DNA from: an uncultured Prochlorococcus sp.
GTDB taxonomy: Bacteria > Cyanobacteriota > Cyanobacteriia > PCC-6307 > Cyanobiaceae
Assembly (NCBI GenBank): GCA_902594875.1
Contig: CACJNU010000017.1
Location: 1 to 40,096, forward strand
Reading direction: 5' to 3'
Length of the DNA stretch: 40,096 nt
The first letter of the stretch is position 1. Every line of letters starts with the position of its first letter. Below are positions 1-9,085 of this stretch, piece by piece. The position numbers and the translations under genes were made by a program. Below the pieces are notes generated by a model. It did not search any database and was not told the DNA's origin. It saw only the letters and a list, made by a program, of their open reading frames with translations.

Positions 1-258
1 GGTATAGTTGGTCCAATACCTTTAAATCAAAGCCATAAATTAATTTGCCAAAAATTAAACTCATCTAAAGAAGGAGAGTTATTAGAACCCTTTCAAATAA
101 ATAATTGGTGGATTATTTTAAAAATGGAAAAATTAGTAAAAATTAAATTTACATCTGAAATAGAAAGAAGTATATGCAATGATCTTTTTGAAAAAAGAAT
201 ACTAAAAACATCTATGCTTATAATAAAAGAATTAAGATCTATACCAGAATGTGAATAA
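1..258 (+). CDS. PpiC/parvulin-type peptidylprolyl isomerase, C-terminal part only
   Basis: Frame 1 is open from the window edge to TAA at 256-258, giving 85 residues of a protein whose start lies outside. The first residues, GIVGPIPLNQSH, followed by a 'GELLEPFQINNWWIILKMEKL' type segment, match the end of a parvulin (rotamase) domain and the charged C-terminal helix seen in SurA/PpiC-like proteins of cyanobacteria. Such isomerases often sit next to type I exporters and are thought to help fold the secreted substrate; that role is inference here. Its stop overlaps the GTG start of the ABC exporter by 8 bases, which suggests one transcript and translational coupling. The catalytic core is not in view. 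Confidence 0.7.
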   Translation, partial: GIVGPIPLNQSHKLICQKLNSSKEGELLEPFQINNWWIILKMEKLVKIKFTSEIERSICNDLFEKRILKTSMLIIKELRSIPECE

Positions 259-3196
259 AAATAAAGATCAGATTTTTACCATTGAGCCTTTCAATAAACT
301 TTCCGAATTCGGTCGTTCTTTTATATTAGATAACTTAGAATTAATTTCATTTAATGTTGGGGAACAAATTATTGATGAAGGTGTTATACCGGGTAGAGTT
401 CTAATCATTGTTAATGGAAGTGCAAGAAATCTATTTAGGGATGATGGTAAATTAAAAAATTTTAAAAAGTATGAATTTGGAGCCATAATTGGCGCAGCAA
501 GCGTGATGAATGGCCAACCTTGTGAAAACTATACAGCAGGAGAAGGATTAGTTGCTTTTTCAATAGAAGAAGAAATATGGAAAAAACTATATGACGCTGA
601 TGATTTTTTTAGGAAATGGTGTGATTCAAATCTTTGGATCCAAGAAGTTTTATATTTGATAACTCAAATAGTTGAAAATTATCCAAAAGAAATTAAAAAA
701 TCATATGAAATAATTGAAAAAATATATCAAAAATCAAAACTAGTATTGCCAACTCAAGAAAATCTCACGAAAGAAACAGAAGATGGTAATTATGTTTTCA
801 ATATATCCTGTCTTGATCAAAAAAGTAAAAATATTAAACCCATTTTAAATCTTACAAAATCTCCTCAGAACGATTATCCATCAAGATTAATTTCAATTCC
901 AAAAAAGTTAATAGATAATTACTTTGAAAACGAACCAAATACTCAAGTAATTACTTCAAAAAGAAATATTGATAACTTTCAAAATAGTTCTAAAAAGAAT
1001 CTTTATGAGTCCCCCAGAAGTATTAATAGACCAGGTTCAGATATTACTTCTGAAATTCCATTAATAACTGCCGATGGAGAAATAGATGAAACAATAGCAT
1101 GCCTAAAAATGTTGACAAAGTTTTTGAAAGTTCCTCTTAAACATGATGCAGTTTTAAAAACTTTAAAATCCCTTAAAAAGCAATCAGTTAAAATTTCTAT
1201 CAATGAGATTGCTCAATTACTATCTAATTTAGGTTTACAAATCCAAAGAACTAGAATCTTCACCAAAGATGCCACTAGATTAAAAGTTCCTACTTTAATT
1301 TCATGGGGAAAAAGTTTCGCAATTATCTCTCAAAGTAATAAAGATGGAATTACCTTAATTTCTCCAAAAGAGGGGAAAATACAAATTAAAAAAGAGTCAA
1401 TTTCTTCACGTTTCGAAAATTATCTGGATTGTTTAATCCCTGAGAAGGTTAGGATTACACCTCAAGAAATTTTTGGTTTTCAATGGTTTCTTCCTGAACT
1501 TAAAAAATACCGCTTAATACTAAGCCAAGTCCTATTTTCTAGTTTCATTGTACAGCTATTTACATTAGCAAATCCTCTAATAATTCAGGTCATTATTGAC
1601 AAAGTAATTTCTCAAAGAAGTCTAGATACTCTTCAAGTGCTTGGAATAGCATTATTAGTTTTAACATTAGTTGAGGGGCTATTGGCCAGTTTAAGAACCT
1701 TCTTACTTACTGAAACCACAAATAGAATTGACCAAAGATTAGGTTCAGAAGTTATTGATCATCTTCTTAAATTACCATTAGAGTATTTTGATATGCGTCC
1801 TGTTGGAGAGCTTTCTACCAGGATCGGGGAATTAGAAAAAATTAGAAATTTTATAACTGGCCAGGGTATAACTACAATTCTTGATGCAATGTTATCTATC
1901 GTTTATATTTTGGTGATGCTTTTATACAGCGTTAAATTAACTTTAATTGCACTGCTAGTAATACCAATTCAAGTTAGTCTCACATTTTTGGGAGCTCCCA
2001 TTTTTAGAAGACAATTTAGAGAATCAGCAGAAAAAAATGCTAAAACTCAAAGTCATTTAGTTGAGGTTTTGACTGGAATACAAACAGTAAAATCTCAAAA
2101 TATTGAAATGGTTAGCAGGTGGAAATGGCAAGAACTTTATTCTAGATACATTGGAGCAACATTTAGAAAAATCATAACAGGAACATTAATTAATCAATCA
2201 GGTCAAATCTTGCAAAAAATTTCTCAATTATTAGTCCTTTGGTTTGGCGCAAATATGGTATTAAGTGGAAAATTAACTTTGGGCCAATTAATTGCTTTCA
2301 GAATAATTTCAGGATTTGTAACTCAACCAATATTAAGATTGACAAGTTTATGGCAAAGCATACAAGAATTGAAAGTTGGTTTTGAAAGATTAGGAGATGT
2401 AATTAATACCAATACAGAATCAGATGAAATAGATAAAGGTAAAATCTCTTTACCAACTGTTAATGGAAATGTAAGATTTGATAGTTTATCTTTCAACTTC
2501 CCAAGACAAAAAAATTTAACTTTAACAAATATAAATTTTGAAGTTAATAAAGGTTCATTTATAGGAATTGTGGGAAAAAGTGGAAGCGGCAAAAGTACCC
2601 TTATGAAATTATTAGCGAGACTTTACTCTCCTACAAGTGGGAAAATTTTTGTTGATGGTTTTGATATTGATAAAGTAGAACTTTATTCATTAAGAAGACA
2701 AATAGGAATAGTTCCCCAAGAACCTCTACTTTTTTCAGGAACGATTAGAGATAACATTTCAATAAATCAAGAAAATGCTTCCGATGAGGATATAATACAA
2801 GCTTCCAAAATTGCTTGTGCAGATCAATTTATTATGGAAATGAGTGATGGATACAATACCAAAATTGGTGAGAGAGGGGCCTCAATCAGTGGTGGACAAA
2901 AGCAACGTATTGCTATTGCAAGAACAATTCTTTCAAGACCAAAACTTTTAATATTGGATGAGGCAACAAGTGCCCTTGATTATGAAACTGAGTTTAACAT
3001 TTTCAAAAATATTAATACTGAATTTAAAGACTCCACAATTTTTTGTGTAACACATAGAATCCCAGCAGTTATTAATGCTGATCAGATAATTTTCTTACAG
3101 AATGGTTCTATTGTTGAAAAAGGAACACATAAGGAATTACTTTCTATTCAGGGAAATTATTTCTCCCTTTATAAAAAACAAAAAGAAGATTCATGA
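251..3196 (+). CDS. Type I secretion ABC exporter: cNMP-binding-like domain, inactive C39-like domain, membrane domain and ATPase
   Basis: This is a 981-residue inner-membrane exporter with a GTG start overlapping the upstream gene. Residues about 10-125 resemble a CRP-type cyclic-nucleotide-binding domain. Residues about 278-400 align with a C39 peptidase domain, but the usual catalytic Cys (DCG..CL) is replaced in 'DETIACLKM' and no catalytic His follows, so it should be a substrate-docking (CLD-like) domain and not a protease. Residues about 420-700 are the transmembrane domain. The ATPase has Walker A GKSGSGKST (about 774), Q-loop VPQEPLLFSGT, signature ISGGQKQRIAIAR (about 879), Walker B LLILDEATSALD (about 900) and the H-loop His in CVTHR. 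Downstream HlyD and a giant repeat protein point to one dedicated export system. Domain identities are confident; the ligand of the N-terminal domain is unknown. Confidence 0.92.
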   Translation: MNKNKDQIFTIEPFNKLSEFGRSFILDNLELISFNVGEQIIDEGVIPGRVLIIVNGSARNLFRDDGKLKNFKKYEFGAIIGAASVMNGQPCENYTAGEGLVAFSIEEEIWKKLYDADDFFRKWCDSNLWIQEVLYLITQIVENYPKEIKKSYEIIEKIYQKSKLVLPTQENLTKETEDGNYVFNISCLDQKSKNIKPILNLTKSPQNDYPSRLISIPKKLIDNYFENEPNTQVITSKRNIDNFQNSSKKNLYESPRSINRPGSDITSEIPLITADGEIDETIACLKMLTKFLKVPLKHDAVLKTLKSLKKQSVKISINEIAQLLSNLGLQIQRTRIFTKDATRLKVPTLISWGKSFAIISQSNKDGITLISPKEGKIQIKKESISSRFENYLDCLIPEKVRITPQEIFGFQWFLPELKKYRLILSQVLFSSFIVQLFTLANPLIIQVIIDKVISQRSLDTLQVLGIALLVLTLVEGLLASLRTFLLTETTNRIDQRLGSEVIDHLLKLPLEYFDMRPVGELSTRIGELEKIRNFITGQGITTILDAMLSIVYILVMLLYSVKLTLIALLVIPIQVSLTFLGAPIFRRQFRESAEKNAKTQSHLVEVLTGIQTVKSQNIEMVSRWKWQELYSRYIGATFRKIITGTLINQSGQILQKISQLLVLWFGANMVLSGKLTLGQLIAFRIISGFVTQPILRLTSLWQSIQELKVGFERLGDVINTNTESDEIDKGKISLPTVNGNVRFDSLSFNFPRQKNLTLTNINFEVNKGSFIGIVGKSGSGKSTLMKLLARLYSPTSGKIFVDGFDIDKVELYSLRRQIGIVPQEPLLFSGTIRDNISINQENASDEDIIQASKIACADQFIMEMSDGYNTKIGERGASISGGQKQRIAIARTILSRPKLLILDEATSALDYETEFNIFKNINTEFKDSTIFCVTHRIPAVINADQIIFLQNGSIVEKGTHKELLSIQGNYFSLYKKQKEDS

Positions 3197-3301
3197 AGTT
3201 TTTCTCGAAGGAAAAATTAACTTTATATGGAGGTAAATTATTTCTCCCCTTACAAAAAACAAAAAGAAAATAAATGGCTTTTTTCTCGAAGGAAAGATTT
3301 A
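3151..3301 (+). repeat. 81-bp in-frame tandem duplication at the ABC/HlyD junction
   Basis: Bases from 3151 and from 3232 are two copies of the same segment at a period of exactly 81 bases (27 codons). About 58 of the first 70 positions match, including AAATTATTTCTCCC, AAAAAACAAAAAGAA and TTTTTCTCGAAGGAAA. Each copy contains the end of the ABC gene plus the first codons of the HlyD gene. Copy 1 has an ATG at 3193 overlapping the ABC stop as ATGA; copy 2 carries the ATG used for HlyD at 3274. The duplication has since diverged at the stop and second codon. Confidence 0.85.
3193..3273 (+). CDS. 26-residue relay micro-ORF between ABC exporter and HlyD gene
   Basis: An ATG at 3193 overlaps the ABC stop codon (ATGA) and is followed by 26 codons and a TAA at 3271-3273, immediately before the HlyD ATG at 3274. 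The predicted peptide begins MKFFSKEKL, nearly the same as the HlyD start MAFFSKERF, and its tail is a frame-shifted reading of the duplicated ABC gene end. It looks like a by-product of the 81-bp duplication, with the original HlyD start now reading into a short relay frame. Whether it is translated is unknown. It may keep ribosomes coupled between the two large genes. Confidence 0.35.
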   Translation: MKFFSKEKLTLYGGKLFLPLQKTKRK

Positions 3302-4425
3302 AGAAAATTATAGAGGTTATCTATAAGGAAGAATATGAAAATCTTCTACAACAAGATAGGTTTTGGTTCAAATCAGTGACATGGGGGATTATTGGAACGG
3401 CTTTATTTGGAATTTCTTGGTTGTCACTCGCTAAAACAGATGAAATAGTTCTGGTTTCTGGGAAAATTGTTCCTGTAGGAGATGTTAAAGAAATTCAAAT
3501 GCCAATTGGGGGAATTGCTAAAGAGATCCTTGTAAATGAGGGAGATTTGGTAAAGAAAGGTGATTTATTAATTCAGCTTGATAAAGAATCTTCTTTGGCA
3601 GAATTTAGCACTCTTAATGAGTCTTTAATTCTAAAGGAAAGACAATTAAAATTAAAACAGAAAGAATATGATGGTTTCATTGAATCTAGAAAAAAGAATA
3701 TTGAATATCTCAATCAAATAGAAAAATTAGATAGAAAAATTTTGGAGAAATACTATATTTTATTTAAGGAGGGAGCTGGATCAGAAGTGGAATACTTAAG
3801 ACAGCAAATAAAAAACCAAGATTCATATAAGACTTTGAAGAATGCTGAATCCGAATTAGAAATTCAATCTGATATTTATCAACAGGAACTTGATGAGATA
3901 AGATCTCAAATCAACGAAATCAGAGGTCGTTTAGCAGAGAATAATGTAAAGCAAAGGTATCAAACACTTGTTGCTCCAATTAAAGGCGTAGTTTTTGATA
4001 TTAGACCCAAGATTGTAGGTTATACTGCTCAGGCAACTGAAACAATTTTAAAAATTGTTCCGGAAAGTGAATTAGAAGCAAGAATTGAAATCCCTAGCAA
4101 AGATATTGGATTTGTAAAAGATGGCATGAATGTTGACATAAGTATTGACTCTTATCCATCAACAGATTTTGGTGTACTAACTGGTTTTATAAAAAACATA
4201 AGTTCTGATGCCCTCGAGCCTGATCAAAAAGCTCAAAGAAATGTATTTAGTTATCCTGCAAAAATTCAATTGGATTCTCAAGTTTTAAAGTTAGACAATG
4301 GAAACGAGCTCAAACTCAAAGCAGGCATGAGTTTAAACGCGAGTATCAAATTACGCAAAGTAAGTTATTTACAATTACTATTAAGTAGTTTTAAGGATAA
4401 AACAGACTCATTAAAGGAACTTTAA
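3274..4425 (+). CDS. HlyD-family membrane fusion (adaptor) protein
   Basis: This 383-residue adaptor should bridge the ABC exporter to an outer-membrane TolC-type channel. Residues about 33-52 form the single membrane anchor after a short basic cytoplasmic tail. Residues about 60-105 hold the first half of the lipoyl/barrel-sandwich domain ('SGKIVPVGDVKEIQMP', then 'VNEGDLVKKGDLLIQLD'). A long charged coiled coil (about 105-225) follows, and the second half-motif is 'APIKGVVFDIRPKIVGY'. The rest is beta-barrel ending in 'LKAGMSLNASIKLRKVSYLQLLLSSF', typical of HlyD ends. Length is slightly short of the family norm. The gene starts at the base after the relay frame stop and 77 bases precede the giant cargo gene. 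No TolC gene is present in the window. Confidence 0.9.
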   Translation: MAFFSKERFKKIIEVIYKEEYENLLQQDRFWFKSVTWGIIGTALFGISWLSLAKTDEIVLVSGKIVPVGDVKEIQMPIGGIAKEILVNEGDLVKKGDLLIQLDKESSLAEFSTLNESLILKERQLKLKQKEYDGFIESRKKNIEYLNQIEKLDRKILEKYYILFKEGAGSEVEYLRQQIKNQDSYKTLKNAESELEIQSDIYQQELDEIRSQINEIRGRLAENNVKQRYQTLVAPIKGVVFDIRPKIVGYTAQATETILKIVPESELEARIEIPSKDIGFVKDGMNVDISIDSYPSTDFGVLTGFIKNISSDALEPDQKAQRNVFSYPAKIQLDSQVLKLDNGNELKLKAGMSLNASIKLRKVSYLQLLLSSFKDKTDSLKEL

Positions 4426-4477
4426 CAAACTAAGTAAAATTACTTAATATATGTCTTAATTTCATAAGGTTTTAAAC

Positions 4478-4483
4478 TATAAT
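4478..4483 (+). promoter_or_regulatory. Candidate -10 box upstream of the giant repeat-protein gene
   Basis: A perfect TATAAT lies 20 bases before the ATG at 4503, with only a weak -35 region. It would give a leader of about a dozen bases ending in a run of nine T (4492-4500) and no Shine-Dalgarno sequence. The cargo gene may therefore have its own promoter separate from the exporter genes. Confidence 0.4.
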
Positions 4484-4502
4484 TATAAAAATTTTTTTTT
4501 AG

Positions 4503-7500
4503 ATGGTTGCAGCTGCTGACTTAACTATTGTAAGAGAAGAAATAGGTGACCAATTATATTATGACCCTAATACTTCGTCGCCAACTGATGTTTATATAGT
4601 TGTAGATGGTGATACTTCCAGCACTCCTATCAAAATAACGTCTGAGTATGGAGAAGCTTGGGTTTACAATGACTATTCATATGATGACTACACATCAACT
4701 TACAAAGCTTATGCAGTTGAGGCTACTACTTACATAGATAGCTCTGGCAATTCTGTTGATGGTTATATTTTAGCTATCAAAAGTGAATACGGTTATTCAG
4801 ATAATTTAGAAACCTCTTGGCAAGTTTACAATGTCAGCAGCAAAGGGGTAATAGACTATAACACTTCACAATGGGGTGGAATATCAAACTTAGAGGAAAA
4901 ATTTGGAGAAGATTTAAACTTAGACGATGTAATTGGTTTTAGCGAAGATGCTCTTACTCAAAAATCTACAGATACAACAGGGGATACTTTATATATAGAT
5001 GCTGATAATTCTCTTTATATAAAAACCACAGATGGGGATTATCTCAGTGTAGTCGATAGTTATAGTGGATCACCACTCTCAATTGATTATTCCTCATCTT
5101 GGACAGATGGTTCTTATGCTACAGAGAGTCTCAAAGTCGCAAGATTCGACAATGATACATCTGATAACTTAAATGATGATAGTTACTATCTTTTGATTAG
5201 CGACAATAGCACTTATAGTGGAACTTCTACTATTACGTATCGAGTAGCAACTATATCTTTAGAGGGAGTCTTCGATTGGTCAAACGTCAAATACAGTATT
5301 GCGCTTGCAGACTATGAAGAAGCTTTTAATGAAGACCTAAATGGCGATGGGACTGTTGGATTTAATGTCAATAATTTAACGGAAATATCAACAGACACGT
5401 ATGGAGCTGGTTTAAAAAGAGATACCGTTGATGGAGGAATTTACTTAACTGTCTCAGGAACTGACTATAAGATTGAAGATGATTATGGATATTCTAATTT
5501 AGAATATTCTTCTACATGGGACGGAGGTAGTTATTCTGCAGTCGCCTACGCAGCGGAACAAAAATCTGATGGTAGTTATTGTTTAGCTATCAAGAATACG
5601 AGCACTTATGGGGGTTCAACGGATACAACTTGGAATATTTATTCGTTAAACATATCAGGAACTAAAGCTATCACAGATTGGAATAATACATCATATTCCG
5701 TTTCAATAATGGATTATGAAGATGATTTTGGACAAGATTTAAATGGAGATTCTTATACCGGATTTAATACATCTAGTTTCGAAACAATTACTTCTGATAC
5801 AGTTGGTGTAGGTCTTAAAAAAGATAGTGAAGGTAATATTTACATAGTTGATGAAAACGGAAATAACCCAATAGGGTTAAGTGATGAATACGGTACATAC
5901 ACTCCTCAATTAGAGTATTCCTATTCGTATACTGATTACTCTTATTCTTCTGAAGCTAAAGCAGTAACACTTATTGATGCTGATACTGATTATTATGCTT
6001 TAGCTGTTAAACAAACTGATACATACAATGGAGAAACTAATGTTAACTGGCAAGTATACAAGATTAGTTTAGATGGAGTTCTTGATTGGACTGGTACAAG
6101 TTATCTCAAGTCTATCGTCACTTGGGAGGATGAATTTGGTCAAGACTTGAATGGAGATAGTGATTTTTCTGGATCCATATCTGTTAGCGATTATGGGACT
6201 GATACTGATGGAGCAACTTTAGGTAAAGCAGACGGAGCTCTTTACATTAGAAACGATGGTACAGATATATTGGTTAATGATAATTATATTGAATACTCAA
6301 GTTCTTGGTCTGATGGTAGTAATTCATCCACTGCGATAGCAGCAAATTTACATGATGATGGCTATTTTCAAATTGCAGTAAAATCTTCTTATACATGGAC
6401 AGATTACTATTCTTCTGGAAGTTATAGCAGTACTGGGTCAACGCAGACCTCGGAATATTGGGCAGTTTATGCTGTAGACACATCTGGTAACGTAGATTGG
6501 ACTAAAACTTTATGGCCTCAAGCAATTGATGGTTTTGAAGTGGATTTTAATCAAGACTTAAATGGCGATGGAACTTTAGGAATTAGCATTGGGAACGTTA
6601 CCGCAACAGATACTGATACTTACGGGTGGAAACTACATAAAGATGAGAATGGAGGACTTTATGTCGCAGATAATGATGGCAATAATCTAATGGCCCTTGG
6701 TGATGGATATGGTCCTCTTAAATATGATTATGCATATAAATCAGACTATTACAGTTCCACATCTGAAGCGTTAGCCGCTGAAAAAAATGATGATGGCAGT
6801 TTCTCAGTTGTTGTTAAATATACTTACTCAGATTCATGGAGTGGTACTTCAACTACTTCAACTGATTATCAAATTGTTGACTTCAGTAGCTCAGGAGTAG
6901 TTGATTATTACGCATACAACTGGACACAAGATATTAAACCCTTTGAAAGTATCTTTAATCAAGATATTGATGGTGATAACAGCATAGGATTAGATACCTC
7001 CTCATTATTAGATGCTGGTAATGACACTTATGGGGATGTTCTTAAGAAAGATTCTACTGGAAGTAGCTTTTATATCCTCAATGATAGCGATGAGTTAATA
7101 CTTATTACTGAAGATTGGGGAGGATCTGCACAATTAGAATATTCATCATCTTGGGATGGGGGATCATGGACGCAAGAAGCAATTGCTGTTGAAAGTCTTC
7201 AATATACAAATAAAGATTCAGAATTAGTAAATGGTTACATCATTGCAATAAAAAATACCTCTACTTATTCTGGTGAAAACTGGACAGATTGGGAAATAAA
7301 GTATACAGATTCCAAAGGTGTAATTGACTGGAATATGTCTACTTGGACAACTTCGATTAAGAAATCAGAATCACTTTTTGGAGTAGAACAAGATCTTGAT
7401 GGTGATGGAGCTACTGGCTTAGTCGACACAGCACTAACTACCATAAATACTGATACCGTAGGAGCAATTTTAAAGAAAGATAGCGAAAATGCTCTTTACA

Positions 7501-9085
7501 TAAAAGACGATTCTGAATTAATTCTTATTACTGACGAATGGGGAGGTACAACTTCATTTGATTATTCATACTCTGGAGGTAGTGGTGAAGATGCTTATTC
7601 TTATGAATCAGCAGCATATGCTGTTGAAGATTTTGTAGACACAGACGGCCAAAAGAAATATTTGTTGGCGATTAAAAATACTAATACTTTTGGTTCTTCA
7701 ACTGAAACATCTTGGCAGACTTACAACATAGTACAAAGTTCCACTTCCAACGAATGGTATCTAGATTGGACTTCTAGCTCTTGGGGTAAAGGAATTTCAA
7801 AAAAAGAAGAAGTATTTGGCCAGGATTTAAGTGGGAATGGAACTATTGACTCTATTGCAAGTATAAGTACAACAAAAATACCAACAGATACAAGCTCGGA
7901 TACAAACATAACTGGAGCTCAACTTTGTGTTGATGAAGAAGGCGCACTATATATTGTGCAGGGATCCACAAAGATAGCTATTGTAGATTCTTATGGTGGG
8001 TCTCCAAATTTCGATTATCAATCTGCATGGGGAGATTATTCATATAAATCTGAATCTTATGCTGTAGAAGGCATAGCAGATTCTAACGGAACCTTAACAA
8101 GTTATAAACTTGCTATTAAAAGTACAGATACATACAATGATGTTGAAACTATTAATTGGCAAACATACTCTATATCCACTACTGGTGTACTTGATTGGAG
8201 TACTGGTACATGGGGAGATATAAGCAGACATGAAAAAGATCTTAACCAAGATCTTGATGGCGATGATGAAATATGGACAACTGAAAAACTCAACCTTACT
8301 CAGTTATCTACAGATAGTGTTGGTGCTGTCTTACATCTTGATGAAAGTGGTAACGCATATATTCAAGCATCAGGCAGTACCACTAAAGACGCAATAATTG
8401 ATGAGTATGGAAACTTAACAAATTTATCCAGTTCTTACAGCTATGGAGATTACTCATATTCTGCAGAATTATATGCTGCTGCAGAAACAACAATTTCTAA
8501 TACTGCTTACTACAAGCTTTTAATAAAATATACATACAACGATTCAGGAACGACTACAAACTATTGGGAAACTGTAAATGTTCTAAAATCAAATAACACA
8601 ATTGATTGGTCTACAAGTAATTGGTATGACGACCCAAGAAAAATAGAGTCAGTTTTTGATGCGCCAGAACTTGATGGCGTTGAAGGTATTTTCACTATTA
8701 GCTCTTCTGATACAACTCCAATTAGTACAGACACTGTTGGAGCACAATTAAGGGAATCTTCAGATGGAAGTTTATTTATAAAAGACGGTGATAACACTTT
8801 AACCGTTACCAGTCCTGATGGGGGATATGTTGATTTTGACAGTTCTAGTTCATGGACTGATGGATCGTATGAGACTAAAGCTATCGCAGCCCAAAAGGTA
8901 GGAAGCGATTACAAAATTGTTGTTAAAGACTCTTACACTTATTCTGGAACTACAGACACAATGTATACTGTGTATACATTAAATTCCAATGCTCAAATAG
9001 ATTGGAAGAATATTTTATATAGGACAGCTGAAGAACTTAATGAGAATGAGTTTGGTCAAGATATAGATGGTGATGGCAATATTAG
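4503..9085 (+). repeat. Eleven protein-level repeats in the giant protein
   Basis: The DLNGDG-like calcium loops start near 4906, 5331, 5731, 6138, 6550, 6957, 7386, 7820, 8243, 8658 and 9055, so units are about 397-434 bases long. The DNA is diverged between units. Units 2, 3, 5, 6, 7 and 11 keep a near-canonical DxDGDx loop. Unit 1 (DLNLDDVIG), unit 4 (an insertion, DLNGDSDFSGS) and especially unit 10 (PELDGVEG) are degraded. Confidence 0.8.
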
